From positions 310,001-374,000 of the forward strand of contig NZ_QBKS01000002.1 in assembly GCF_003054285.1 (NCBI RefSeq): a stretch of DNA of 64,000 bases. The letters run 5' to 3'. The notes beneath the pieces were generated by a model. The model searched no databases. It saw only the letters and a program-made list of their open reading frames with translations, and was not told where the DNA came from. This stretch comes from Litoreibacter ponti (GTDB lineage: Bacteria; Pseudomonadota; Alphaproteobacteria; Rhodobacterales; Rhodobacteraceae). The translations under genes were made by a program, and so were the position numbers. Shown piece after piece: positions 27,333 through 36,530 of the stretch. The first letter of the stretch is position 1. Each line of letters begins with the position of its first letter.

Positions 27333-29617
27333 GCGTCGGCACCAAGACGCCCCATGATGCGGGCGCGCTGCACGTCACCGGTGCCGCGCGCTACACAGAC
27401 GATATCCCGACGCCCGCGGGCACGCTGCATCTGGCTTTTGGCCTGAGCACGATCGCGCGCGGCAGGATTACCGCGATGGACCTGTCCGCAGTTCGCGCGG
27501 CGGAGGGCGTGCTTGACGTTTTGGTGGCCGACGACCTGCCCCATGACAACGACGTCAGCCCTTCCGCCCATGACGAACCGCTGCTGGCCACGGGCAAGGT
27601 GCACTATCTGGGCCAGCCGATCTTTCTGGTCGTCGCGACCTCGCATCTGGCGGCCCGCAAGGCGGCGCGGCTGAGTGCGGTCGAATACGCCGAAGAGACC
27701 CCGATCCTGAGCATCGATGACGCGATCAAGGCCGACAGCCACTTCGAGGACGGCCCGCGCATCTACACTAAGGGCGACGTGCAAGCGGCCTTGTCCAAAG
27801 CCAAAAACCGCCTTCAGGGGTCGGTCGAGATCGGCGGGCAGGAGCATTTCTACCTAGAAGGCCACGCGGCCCTCGCTCTGCCGCAAGAGGGCGGCGATAT
27901 GGTCGTGCACGCGTCCTCCCAGCATCCGACCGAGATCCAGCACAAGGTGGCCGAGGCGCTTGGCACGCCCATGCATTCTGTGCGGGTCGAGGTGCGCCGC
28001 ATGGGCGGCGGCTTCGGCGGCAAGGAAAGTCAGGGCAACGCGCTTTGCGTGGCCTGCGCCGTGGTCGCCGCCAAGCACCAGCGCCCCGCAAAGATGCGTT
28101 ACGACCGCGACGATGACATGACGATCACCGGCAAGCGCCACGAGTTCCGCATCGACTACGACGTGGGCTTCGCGCCCGACGGGCGCCTCACGGCGGTCGA
28201 TTTCACCCAATACGCCCGCTGCGGCTGGGCGCAGGACCTGTCCCTGCCCGTGGCCGACCGCGCGATGCTGCACGCCGACAATACCTATCATCTGGAACAC
28301 GCCCGGATCACGTCGCACCGGTTGAAGACCAACACCCAAAGCAACACCGCCTTTCGCGGGTTCGGCGGGCCGCAAGGCATCGTCGGGATCGAGCGCGTGA
28401 TGGATCACGTGGCGCACCATTTGGGCCTTGATCCGCTGGAGGTGCGCCGCCGTAATTTCTATGCCTCCGGCGGGAGTATTTCCGCCAAAACGAAGCAAAC
28501 AACGCCCTACGGAATGGCGGTGACAGATAGCATTCTGGACGAACTGGTGGGTCAACTTGAGGAGTCATCGGATTATCAGGCGCGGCGGCGCGCAGTGGCG
28601 GATTGGAACGCGCGCAATCCGGTGTTGAAGCGCGGGATCGCGCTGACGCCGGTGAAGTTCGGTATCTCTTTCACGCTCACTCATCTCAATCAGGCGGGTG
28701 CGCTGGTCCATGTATATCAAGACGGCTCGATCCATCTGAACCATGGCGGCACCGAGATGGGCCAGGGCCTGTTCACCAAGGTCGCGCAGGTGGCGGCGTC
28801 GAGCTTCGGCGTGCCGCTTGAGACGGTGAAGATCACCGCGACCGACACGGGAAAGGTGCCAAATACGTCCGCCACGGCGGCCTCCTCCGGATCGGACTTG
28901 AACGGCATGGCGGTGCTGAACGCCTGCGAAGAGATCAAGGCGCGCATTGCGGACTTCCTGTCTGAGCGCGCCCAAGGGGCCGAAGTTCGGTTTGAGGCGG
29001 GCAAGGTCCATGTCGGCGGCGAGGTCCTGACCTTTGCAGAGGCGATCAACCTGGCCTACACCAACCGCGTCTCGCTCTCGGCCACCGGGTTCTACAAGAC
29101 GCCCGATCTGGCCTGGGATCGCATCAAGGGCGAGGGCCGCCCGTTCTTCTATTTCGCCTATGGCGCGGCGGTCTCGGAGGTGGTGATCGACACGCTGACC
29201 GGCGAGAACCGCATCCTGCGCACCGACATCTTGCATGATTGCGGCCGCTCGCTGAACCCGGCGCTCGACATTGGCCAGATCGAGGGCGGCTTCGTGCAAG
29301 GCGCGGGCTGGCTGACCATGGAAGAGTTGGTCTGGGACGACACAGGCGCGCTGAAAACCCATGCGCCTGCGACCTACAAAATCCCCTGCGCCTCTGACGC
29401 GCCGGACGTGTTCAACGTGGCGCTGTGGGAGGGCGAGAACCGCGCCGACACGGTCTTCAAATCGAAAGCCGTTGGCGAGCCGCCCCTGATGCTGGGCATC
29501 TCCGTCTGGGCGGCGCTGTCGGACGCGATCGCGGCCTGTGGGCCGGACTATCCCGCGCTCGACGCGCCCGCCACGGCGGAGCGGGTGCTGGACGCCTGCC
29601 AGAGGCTGCGCGCGTGA
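27329..29617 (+). CDS. xdhB: Xanthine dehydrogenase large subunit (molybdopterin)
   Basis: A 762-residue molybdenum-cofactor subunit. Seen are the substrate-channel motif MGGGFGGKES near 225, the FRGFGGPQGI arginine loop near 340, GGTEMGQGLFTK, and the KAVGEPPLM loop near 715 holding the catalytic glutamate. It works as a heterotetramer with XdhA and needs XdhC for cofactor insertion. Length and organisation match Rhodobacter XdhB. ATGA overlap with xdhA and GTGA overlap with xdhC show an operon. Confidence 0.96.
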   Translation: MSVGTKTPHDAGALHVTGAARYTDDIPTPAGTLHLAFGLSTIARGRITAMDLSAVRAAEGVLDVLVADDLPHDNDVSPSAHDEPLLATGKVHYLGQPIFLVVATSHLAARKAARLSAVEYAEETPILSIDDAIKADSHFEDGPRIYTKGDVQAALSKAKNRLQGSVEIGGQEHFYLEGHAALALPQEGGDMVVHASSQHPTEIQHKVAEALGTPMHSVRVEVRRMGGGFGGKESQGNALCVACAVVAAKHQRPAKMRYDRDDDMTITGKRHEFRIDYDVGFAPDGRLTAVDFTQYARCGWAQDLSLPVADRAMLHADNTYHLEHARITSHRLKTNTQSNTAFRGFGGPQGIVGIERVMDHVAHHLGLDPLEVRRRNFYASGGSISAKTKQTTPYGMAVTDSILDELVGQLEESSDYQARRRAVADWNARNPVLKRGIALTPVKFGISFTLTHLNQAGALVHVYQDGSIHLNHGGTEMGQGLFTKVAQVAASSFGVPLETVKITATDTGKVPNTSATAASSGSDLNGMAVLNACEEIKARIADFLSERAQGAEVRFEAGKVHVGGEVLTFAEAINLAYTNRVSLSATGFYKTPDLAWDRIKGEGRPFFYFAYGAAVSEVVIDTLTGENRILRTDILHDCGRSLNPALDIGQIEGGFVQGAGWLTMEELVWDDTGALKTHAPATYKIPCASDAPDVFNVALWEGENRADTVFKSKAVGEPPLMLGISVWAALSDAIAACGPDYPALDAPATAERVLDACQRLRA

Positions 29618-30537
29618 GCTTCGATCTTGACACCCTGCGCGCAGCGCTCGACCGGCATGGTCGCGTCGCCCGCGTGGTCATTGCGGAGCATCACGGCTCC
29701 AGCCCCCGCGAGACGGGGACCGCGATGCTAGTCTGGGACGGCGGGCAATCCGGCACCATCGGCGGTGGCACGTTGGAGCTGGAGGCCGCGCGGCGCGCGC
29801 TGACCTGCCCCGGCATCCGCCGCATCCCGCTTGGGCCCGCGCTTGGGCAATGCTGCGGCGGGGCGGTGACGCTGGTCACAGAAGTGTTCGAGACCTTGCC
29901 GGACACGGGCGAAGTCTTCGCCCGCCGCATCGACGGCACAGACGAGATGCCTCTCGCAATCCGCCGGGCCATGCATGACGCACGCAACGGCAACACCAGT
30001 GATCTGGTCTTCGCCGAGGGTTGGCTGGCCGAGCCCGTGACCACGGCCAAGACGCCGCTCTGGATCTGGGGCGCGGGCCATGTCGGTCGCGCGTTGGTCG
30101 ATGTGCTTGCCCCGCTCAACCGGTTCGTAATCACGTGGGTCGACAGCGCGCTCGATCGATTCCCCGACGCAGCCCCAGCGCGCGCCCTGCCCGTGGCGGC
30201 GATGCCCGATGCCGCGCCGCTCGCGCCGCTCGACGCCCATCACATCATCCTCACCTACTCCCACGCCTTCGATCTGGAGATTTGCCACCGCCTGCTGCAG
30301 CACGGCGCCGCTTCGGTCGGGCTGATCGGGTCTGACACGAAATGGGCCCGGTTCCGCACCCGCCTGCGCGCCCTTGGCCATTCAGATGCCCAAATAAGCG
30401 CCATCCGCTGCCCAATTGGGCAGCCAGAGCTCGGGAAACACCCACAGGCCATTGCGATTGGGGTCGCATCTGAGCTAATCACGCTGTCGGAGCGCGTCAG
30501 CGCCACGAAGCATTTGGGGATGGATGCAGCACGTTGA
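29614..30537 (+). CDS. xdhC: XdhC molybdenum-cofactor insertion chaperone
   Basis: The 307-residue product starts at GTG (29614), overlapping the xdhB stop. The N-terminus ARVVIAEHHGSSPRETGTAMLVW, the LGQCCGGAVTLVTE cysteine pair and a Rossmann-like WIWGAGHVGRAL near 150 identify XdhC. The family binds Moco, helps make its sulfurated form and loads it into XdhB, but is not part of the mature enzyme. Its stop overlaps the TTG start of the ABC ATPase gene. Confidence 0.93.
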   Translation: MSFDLDTLRAALDRHGRVARVVIAEHHGSSPRETGTAMLVWDGGQSGTIGGGTLELEAARRALTCPGIRRIPLGPALGQCCGGAVTLVTEVFETLPDTGEVFARRIDGTDEMPLAIRRAMHDARNGNTSDLVFAEGWLAEPVTTAKTPLWIWGAGHVGRALVDVLAPLNRFVITWVDSALDRFPDAAPARALPVAAMPDAAPLAPLDAHHIILTYSHAFDLEICHRLLQHGAASVGLIGSDTKWARFRTRLRALGHSDAQISAIRCPIGQPELGKHPQAIAIGVASELITLSERVSATKHLGMDAAR

Positions 30538-32081
30538 GCGATAAGTCGGACGCGCAGAAGCTGGGCGCGGCAGAGGACCTGCTGCGCATCGAGGGCCTGA
30601 CCAAGGCCTATCCCGGCGTTGTCGCCAATGATGACGTCTCCTTCACGATCAAGCCCGGTGAGGTACACGCGCTGCTCGGCGAGAACGGTGCGGGCAAGTC
30701 CACGCTGGTCAAGATGATCTACGGGCTGGTGAAGCCCGACGCAGGCACGATGACCTTCAAGGGCGCGCGCTTTGCCCCGCCCGAGCCACGCGCCGCCCGC
30801 GCGTCTGGCGTCGCGATGGTGTTTCAGCATTTCTCGTTGTTCGAGGCTCTGAGCGTCGCCGAAAATATCGCCCTTGGCATGGAAGATCCGCCCAAGATGC
30901 GCGATCTTGCGGCGCGCATCCGTGAGGTCTCGCAGACCTACGGCCTGCCGCTTGACCCCGATCAGATGGTCGGCGATCTGTCCGCAGGCGAGCGCCAGCG
31001 GGTCGAGATCATCCGCTGCCTGCTGCAGAACCCGAAACTGCTGATCATGGACGAGCCGACCAGCGTTCTGACCCCGCAAGAGGTTTCCATTCTCTTCCAA
31101 ACGCTGGAGAAATTGCGCGGCGAAGGCCGCTCGATCTTGTACATATCGCACAAACTGGAAGAAATCCGCGCGCTCTGCGACACGGCGACGATCCTGCGGC
31201 TCGGCAAGAAGGTCGCCACCTGCAATCCGCGCATGGAAACCGCCCGTGCGATGGCTGAAATGATGGTTGGGCAGACCTTGCATGTGCCGCAAAAGGCGCC
31301 GCGTGTGGCGCAGGATGTGGTGCTGGAGATCGACGGGCTCGACCTGCCCGCGCGCGCTGCGTTTGGCACCTCGCTGAAACAGATCAGCCTGTCCGTGCAA
31401 CGCGGTGAAATCCTTGGCATCGGCGGGGTTGCTGGCAACGGTCAGGACGAGCTGACCGCGGTGATCGCGGGCGAGGTGTTGGTCGCGCCAGGTAAAGTCC
31501 GGCTTGCAGGGTCCGATATCGGCCATAAGGGTCCTATTTTCCGGCGTGAGCTGGGCCTGCTCTCCGCGCCAGAGGAGCGCTTGGGCCATGCCGCAGCCCC
31601 TGACATGTCGCTGACCGAGAACGGCTTGCTGTCGGCTTCCGCCCGCGAAGCGCTGGAAAGCCGGGGCATGATCAACTGGTCCGCCTCGCGCGCTTTCGCG
31701 CGCAAAGTGATCGAGGCGTTCGACGTGCGCACCCCGTCGGAGGCCACTGCCGCCCGAGCGCTGTCGGGTGGAAACTTGCAGAAATTCGTCATCGGACGCG
31801 AAATTATACAGAAGCCGGACGTGCTGGTTGTCAATCAGCCAACATGGGGCGTCGACGCCTCTGCCGCCGCCGCGATCCGTCAGGCACTGCTGGATTTGGC
31901 CGCCCAAGGGGCCGGTATCGTGGTGATCAGTCAGGATCTCGACGAGCTGATGGAAATCTCCGACCGTTTCGCAGCGCTGAACGAAGGCCGCCTGACCGCG
32001 CCGGTTCCGGCGGCGGGCCTGACGGTGGACGAGATCGGCCTGATGATGGGCGGAGCCCATGATCTGGAGGCGGCGGAATGA
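30534..32081 (+). CDS. BMP-type ABC importer ATP-binding protein with two ATPase domains
   Basis: A 515-residue RbsA-like double ATPase. The first domain has GENGAGKST near 59-67, signature LSAGERQRVE and LLIMDEPTSVLTP. The second is degenerate at Walker A (GVAGNGQDELTAV) but keeps LSGGNLQKFVIGRE. This pairing is normal for the sugar/nucleoside (BMP) importer class. The only usable start is a TTG at 30534, four bases into the xdhC stop. Four transporter genes follow. Link to xdhABC suggests uptake of purine bases or nucleosides; substrate is inferred. Confidence 0.92.
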   Translation: MSDKSDAQKLGAAEDLLRIEGLTKAYPGVVANDDVSFTIKPGEVHALLGENGAGKSTLVKMIYGLVKPDAGTMTFKGARFAPPEPRAARASGVAMVFQHFSLFEALSVAENIALGMEDPPKMRDLAARIREVSQTYGLPLDPDQMVGDLSAGERQRVEIIRCLLQNPKLLIMDEPTSVLTPQEVSILFQTLEKLRGEGRSILYISHKLEEIRALCDTATILRLGKKVATCNPRMETARAMAEMMVGQTLHVPQKAPRVAQDVVLEIDGLDLPARAAFGTSLKQISLSVQRGEILGIGGVAGNGQDELTAVIAGEVLVAPGKVRLAGSDIGHKGPIFRRELGLLSAPEERLGHAAAPDMSLTENGLLSASAREALESRGMINWSASRAFARKVIEAFDVRTPSEATAARALSGGNLQKFVIGREIIQKPDVLVVNQPTWGVDASAAAAIRQALLDLAAQGAGIVVISQDLDELMEISDRFAALNEGRLTAPVPAAGLTVDEIGLMMGGAHDLEAAE

Positions 32082-33163
32082 TCGCGCTGGAAAAACGCCC
32101 CCAGCCGTCTCGGTTGCTGAGCGCGCTGACGCCAGTTCTGGCGGTGATCGCCACAATGATCGCGGGCGGCATCATGTTCGCAGCCCTCGGCAAGGACCCG
32201 TTCGAGGCGATCCGAACGATCTTCTGGGACCCGATCTTCAACGAACAATTCGCCTCCTTCTCGCGCCCACAACTGCTGGTGAAGGCCGCGCCGCTGATCC
32301 TGATCGCCATAGGCCTGTCGCTGGGCTTCCGCGCAGGCGTCTGGAACATCGGGGCGGAGGGGCAGTATATCATCGGCGCCATCGCAGGCGCCGCCGTGGG
32401 CCTCGCCTTCTACCCTTATGAGAGCTTTATCGTCTTCCCGCTGATGGTGATCGCGGGCGCGCTTGGCGGCTTCCTGTGGGCCATGATCCCCGGCTTGTTG
32501 AAGGTGAAGTTCCACACCAACGAAATCCTCGTGTCGCTTCTGCTGGTTTACGTGGCCGAGTTCATCCTCGCCTCCATGGCGCTCGGCGCGCTGCGCAACC
32601 CCGAGGGCGCGGGCTTCCCCGGCTCACGCAACCTCAAGGACTACCCATCCGCCTTCAACGCAGAGCTGATCCCCGGCACTGGCGCGCATTGGGGCGTCGT
32701 GGCTGCGATCATCGCGGTGATCTTTGCCTACGTGCTGTTCTCCAAACACATGATGGGCTTCCACATCCGCCTCGCGGGTCAGGCCCCCAAGGCCGCGCGT
32801 TTTGCGGGCGTCGAGCCCGCGCGGCTGGTCCTGTTCTGCCTTGGCATGTCCGGCGCGCTGGCGGGCCTTGCGGGCCTGTTCGAGATTTCCGGCCCCGCAG
32901 GCCAAGTCAGCATCGACTTCAACGTGGGCTACGGCTTCACTGCGATCATCGTGGCCTTTCTGGGCCGCCTGCACCCGGTGGGCATCCTGCTCGCGGGGCT
33001 GCTCATGGCGCTGACCTATATCGGCGGCGAGCTGGCGAGCTTCATGCTCGGCATCCCCGGCGCGGCCATTCAGGCCTTTCAGGGGATGCTGTTGTTCTTC
33101 CTGCTCGCGGTGGATGTGCTAACCAACTACCGCATCCGCTTCGGCAAGCGGGAGGTGGCGTGA
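32078..33163 (+). CDS. BMP-type ABC importer permease 1
   Basis: A 361-residue inner-membrane permease with about ten hydrophobic segments. The GLSLGFRAGVWNIGAEGQYIIGAIAG stretch near 80-105 and FHTNEILVSLLLVYVAEF near 145-162 are typical of the larger permease of nucleoside/sugar importers of the YufP/NupP type. ATG overlaps the ATPase stop. It pairs with the second permease at 33415. Confidence 0.92.
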   Translation: MIALEKRPQPSRLLSALTPVLAVIATMIAGGIMFAALGKDPFEAIRTIFWDPIFNEQFASFSRPQLLVKAAPLILIAIGLSLGFRAGVWNIGAEGQYIIGAIAGAAVGLAFYPYESFIVFPLMVIAGALGGFLWAMIPGLLKVKFHTNEILVSLLLVYVAEFILASMALGALRNPEGAGFPGSRNLKDYPSAFNAELIPGTGAHWGVVAAIIAVIFAYVLFSKHMMGFHIRLAGQAPKAARFAGVEPARLVLFCLGMSGALAGLAGLFEISGPAGQVSIDFNVGYGFTAIIVAFLGRLHPVGILLAGLLMALTYIGGELASFMLGIPGAAIQAFQGMLLFFLLAVDVLTNYRIRFGKREVA

Positions 33164-33411
33164 TGAACAATGCGAACACGCGGATCATAAGCTTTTACGG
33201 GGCGCTTCTGGCCGCGGGTGGCCTGATGGGCGCACAGCTCGTGCCAGTCGCCCGCACCCTTCCGGGTTGGAGCACCGCTTATGGCTGGACCACGATCCTC
33301 GGCATCGCAGCGATCCTCGGCATCCTCAAAATGCGCGCCACATTGCGGCCCACGGTGATGTTCTTCGGCCTTGGCACGATGGTCGGCCTTCTGTTTGGCA
33401 TGGTGGGCTAG
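33163..33411 (+). CDS. Small membrane protein inside the BMP transporter operon
   Basis: An 82-residue protein lying between the two permease genes. Its ATG shares one base with the upstream stop (TGATG) and has a GGGAGGTG ribosome site; the next permease starts 4 bases after it. Three hydrophobic stretches (about 9-27, 37-52, 62-80) suggest a membrane protein. No family was recognised. The tight coupling argues for a role with the transporter, perhaps in assembly or stability, but this is a guess. Coding is supported by context and ribosome site, not by known homologues. Confidence 0.72.
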   Translation: MNNANTRIISFYGALLAAGGLMGAQLVPVARTLPGWSTAYGWTTILGIAAILGILKMRATLRPTVMFFGLGTMVGLLFGMVG

Positions 33412-33414
33412 CGC

Positions 33415-34359
33415 ATGGACCTAGGCGGCATCTCCATCACCCTGCTTCTGGCCTCGCTCATGGTGGCGGCGACACCGATCCTGCTGGCGGCCTTGGGCGA
33501 GCTGGTGGTTGAGAAATCGGGCGTCCTGAACCTGGGCGTCGAGGGCATGATGATCGTGGGCGCGATCTGCGGCTTTGCCATCGCGGTGGAAAGTGGCTCC
33601 GCGGCGCTAGGCTTCGTCGCCGCGGCCATCGGTGGGGCGCTGCTGTCGATGATTTTTGCAATCCTGACGCAGTATCTGTTGGCGAACCAGGTCGCCACGG
33701 GGTTGGCGCTGACGCTGTTCGGGCTGGGGCTGTCGTCGCTTCTGGGACAGGGCTATGTCGGCATCCGCCCGCCGGCGGTCGAGAAGCTGAACCTTGGGGC
33801 TTTGGCGGATATCCCGTTCCTTGGCCCGGTGCTCTTTAACCATGATCTGATGGTCTACCTGACATTGCTGCTCTGTGCCTCGATCTGGGCGGTGCTGCGC
33901 TACACCCGCGCGGGCCTGATCCTGCGCGCTGTGGGCGAAAACCATGATGCCGCCCACGCGCTTGGCTACAAGGTCGTGCGGGTTCGCATCATGGCCATCG
34001 GCTTTGGCGGGGCCTGCGCGGGTCTCGGTGGGGCCTATCTGAGCCTTATCCGCGTGCCGCAATGGACCGAAGGCATGACCGCAGGTGCGGGCTGGATCGC
34101 GCTGGCCATCGTGGTCTTTGCCAGCTGGCGGCCCCTGCGGGTGCTGCTGGGTGCCTATCTTTTTGGCGGCGTGACCGTGTTGCAGCTGAACCTGCAGGCT
34201 GCGGGCTTCGCAATCCCGGTCGAGGTCTTGTCCATGTCGCCCTATCTGATAACCATCGCCGTGCTGGTGGTAATGTCCGCGCCTCGCAAGGGCGGCCGAA
34301 GCCGCGCACAGTTATCCGCGCCCGCCTGCCTCGGGCGTCCGTTCCACGCCTCGCAATGA
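33415..34359 (+). CDS. BMP-type ABC importer permease 2
   Basis: A 314-residue permease with eight to nine membrane segments. LLAALGELVVEKSGVLNLGVEGMMIVGA near 20-48 and VATGLALTLFGLGLSSLLGQGYVG near 93-116 match the smaller permease of nucleoside/sugar importers. The cytoplasmic loop ENHDAAHALGYKVVRVR near 176-192 is the ATPase contact. The C-terminal 20 residues are basic. It follows the small membrane protein by 3 bases. Confidence 0.92.
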   Translation: MDLGGISITLLLASLMVAATPILLAALGELVVEKSGVLNLGVEGMMIVGAICGFAIAVESGSAALGFVAAAIGGALLSMIFAILTQYLLANQVATGLALTLFGLGLSSLLGQGYVGIRPPAVEKLNLGALADIPFLGPVLFNHDLMVYLTLLLCASIWAVLRYTRAGLILRAVGENHDAAHALGYKVVRVRIMAIGFGGACAGLGGAYLSLIRVPQWTEGMTAGAGWIALAIVVFASWRPLRVLLGAYLFGGVTVLQLNLQAAGFAIPVEVLSMSPYLITIAVLVVMSAPRKGGRSRAQLSAPACLGRPFHASQ

Positions 34360-34395
34360 GGCCAATTTGTTAACCAACCTGGGGAGAACCATTCC

Positions 34396-35487
34396 ATGAA
34401 ACGCAGAACACTTCTGGCCAGCGCCGCCGCGGCCCTCGCCTTGACCACGGGCGCAGCCTTGGCCGATGGCCACGAGAAAACCAAAGTCGGCTTCGTCTAT
34501 GTCGGCCCGATCGGCGATGGCGGCTGGACCTATGAGCACGACAAGGGCCGTCTGGCCGTCGAGGCCGAGTACGGCGACAAGGTCGAGACGATCTACCAAG
34601 AGAGCGTGCCCGAGGGCGCGGACGCCGAGCGGGTGATCACCCAAATGGCACTGTCCGGGGCCGACATCATCTTCACCACGTCCTTCGGCTACATGGACCC
34701 GACGATCAACGTCGCCAAGAACTTCCCCGATGTGAAGTTCGAGCACGCCACTGGCTACAAGCGCGCCGATAACGTCTCGACCTATTCCGCGCGCTTCTAC
34801 GAGGGCCGCGCAATTCAGGGGCATATCGCAGGCAAGATGACCAAGTCGAACAAGATCGGCTACATCGCCTCTTTCCCGATCCCGGAGGTCATCCGTGGCA
34901 TCAACTCCGCCTATCTTCACGCCAAGAAAGTGAACCCCGATGTCGAGTTCAACATCGTCTGGGTCTACACTTGGTTCGACCCCGCCAAGGAAGCCGACGC
35001 GGCCAACGCGCTGATCGAACAGGGCGCTGACGTGATCCTGCAGCATACCGACTCCACCGCGCCGCAGGCCGCGGCCCAAAAGGCCGACGGGGTGATCACT
35101 TTCGGGCAGGCCTCCGACATGAGCGAATACGCGCCAATGCCGCGCGTCTCCTCGATCATTGACGACTGGGCACCCTACTACATCGCGCGCGTGGGCGCCG
35201 TGATGGATGGCACCTGGGAGAGCAAGGACACCTGGGACGGCATCGGTGCTGGCATGGTTGCAATTGGCGAAATCTCCGACGCCGTGCCGGCCGACGTGAA
35301 AGAGGAAGCGCTGGCCATGAAAGCCGCCCTCGCGGACGGCTCCTACCACGCCTTCACCGGCCCGATTAACAAGCAGGACGGCACGCCGTGGCTTGCCGAG
35401 GGTGAGACGGCCGCCGATTTCGGCGATGACGGGCTCGCCGGGATGAACTTCTACGTCGAAGGCATCACTGCCGAGATCCCGAACTAA
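34396..35487 (+). CDS. BMP-family periplasmic binding protein
   Basis: A 363-residue substrate-binding protein of the basic-membrane-protein (BMP/PnrA/Med) family. Signal peptide residues 1-23 end in ALA. The start of the mature domain, KVGFVYVGPIGDGGWTYEHDKG, is the family hallmark; relatives bind purine nucleosides, ribose-like sugars or autoinducer-type molecules. It has a GGGGAG ribosome site and is the last gene before a strong terminator. Adjacent xdhABC makes a purine compound the best guess for ligand. Confidence 0.92.
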   Translation: MKRRTLLASAAAALALTTGAALADGHEKTKVGFVYVGPIGDGGWTYEHDKGRLAVEAEYGDKVETIYQESVPEGADAERVITQMALSGADIIFTTSFGYMDPTINVAKNFPDVKFEHATGYKRADNVSTYSARFYEGRAIQGHIAGKMTKSNKIGYIASFPIPEVIRGINSAYLHAKKVNPDVEFNIVWVYTWFDPAKEADAANALIEQGADVILQHTDSTAPQAAAQKADGVITFGQASDMSEYAPMPRVSSIIDDWAPYYIARVGAVMDGTWESKDTWDGIGAGMVAIGEISDAVPADVKEEALAMKAALADGSYHAFTGPINKQDGTPWLAEGETAADFGDDGLAGMNFYVEGITAEIPN

Positions 35488-35506
35488 GGGCGCGACATCT
35501 GATCAG

Positions 35507-35536
35507 GAAAAAGGCCCGCTCGCGCGGGCCTTTTTT
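35507..35536 (+). terminator. Rho-independent terminator of the xdh-BMP operon
   Basis: AAGGCCCGC (35511-35519), loop TCGC, GCGGGCCTT (35524-35532), then a run of Ts to 35536; a run of As precedes the stem. It follows the BMP protein stop by about 20 bases. Confidence 0.93.
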
Positions 35537-35545
35537 GGTGCGGGG

Positions 35546-35591
35546 GAAGCGATTTCGAAATCGCTTCTCAAAGCACCTTGCAAGGTGCTTT
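35546..35591. repeat. Pair of perfect 22-base palindromes
   Basis: First palindrome, 35546-35567: arm GAAGCGATTTC and its exact complement GAAATCGCTTC. Second, 35570-35591: arm AAAGCACCTTG and its exact complement CAAGGTGCTTT. They are two bases apart and end just before the pirin stop codon at 35592. The second could act as a terminator for the minus-strand pirin operon on account of its A/T ends. They resemble the array at 39.1 kb in architecture, and the first shares its GCGATTTC core with one palindrome there. Confidence 0.85.
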
Positions 35592-36530
35592 TCACCGCTC
35601 CGGCAGCGGGATGAACTCGTCCTTGTCGTCTGGCGGCAGTTTGAACCGACCGTGATCCCAATCGCCCGCGGCCCAGGCCACTTTCGCGGCCTCGATCTTG
35701 TCTCGCGACGAGGCCACGAAATTCCACCAGATATAGCGCGGCCCGTTCAGTGTCTCGCCGCCCAGCATCATCAGCCGCGCGCCGTCCGGCCCCGCCTTGA
35801 TCGACAGGTCGTCGCCCGGGCGGAAGACCATCATGCGCCCCGCCTCGAAATCGTCGCCTGCCACGTTGACCGAGCCGGAAACCACGTAGATTCCGCGATC
35901 TTCGTGGTTGTCCGGCAGCGGGATTGCCGCCCCGGGCTGCAGCACCGCATCGGCATAGAACATCTCGGTGAAGGTCTTGGTGGGCGCGCGCTCACCCCAG
36001 GCATTGCCCAGGATCAGGCGGACCTTCTTGCCCTCGCCTTCAAGGAACGGCAGCGCCTCTGCGCCGTGGTGCTCGAAGCCAGCATCGACCTCCTCTGCCT
36101 CCTCGGGCAGGGCCACCCAAGTCTGGATGCCAAACAGCTTGCTGCCCGCCGCCCGCGTCTCGGCGCTGGTGCGCTCCGAATGGGTGACGCCATTGCCCGC
36201 GATCATCCAGTTCACCTCGCCGGGGTAGATCATCTGGTTGGTGCCCAGACTGTCGCGATGCTGGAACTCGCCTTGATAGAGATATGTCACCGTCGCGAGA
36301 CCAATATGCGGGTGCGGCCGCACATCGATGCCCTGATCGGTCAGGAACTCCGCCGGGCCCATCTGGTCGAAGAACACGAACGGGCCCACCATCTGGCGCT
36401 TCGGCGACGGCAAGGCCCGGCGCACCTCGAATCCTCCAAGGTCGCGCGCGCGCGGCACGATCAGGGTCTCGATCTGGTCCATCTCGCCCGCATCGGGGCA
36501 GCGCGGCTCGAGGGTCGGGTTCCAGCTCAT
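35592..36530 (-). CDS. Pirin-family cupin protein
   Basis: A 312-residue bicupin. Metal ligands of the pirin N-terminal cupin are present: His73, His75 (RPHPHIG), His117 and Glu119 (GVTHSER). The C-terminal cupin begins near 180. Some pirins are quercetin 2,3-dioxygenases, others bind regulators. The start at 36530 (MSWNPTLEP) overlaps the stop of the upstream hydrolase gene by 4 bases, so it is third in a dioxygenase-hydrolase-pirin operon. In that setting a role in removing reactive aromatic compounds is likely but unproven. Confidence 0.9.
   Translation of the reverse strand: MSWNPTLEPRCPDAGEMDQIETLIVPRARDLGGFEVRRALPSPKRQMVGPFVFFDQMGPAEFLTDQGIDVRPHPHIGLATVTYLYQGEFQHRDSLGTNQMIYPGEVNWMIAGNGVTHSERTSAETRAAGSKLFGIQTWVALPEEAEEVDAGFEHHGAEALPFLEGEGKKVRLILGNAWGERAPTKTFTEMFYADAVLQPGAAIPLPDNHEDRGIYVVSGSVNVAGDDFEAGRMMVFRPGDDLSIKAGPDGARLMMLGGETLNGPRYIWWNFVASSRDKIEAAKVAWAAGDWDHGRFKLPPDDKDEFIPLPER

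Noticed and set aside
30255..32156. 633-codon open frame on the minus strand
   Set aside because: Antisense to xdhC and the ABC ATPase gene; no recognisable domain.
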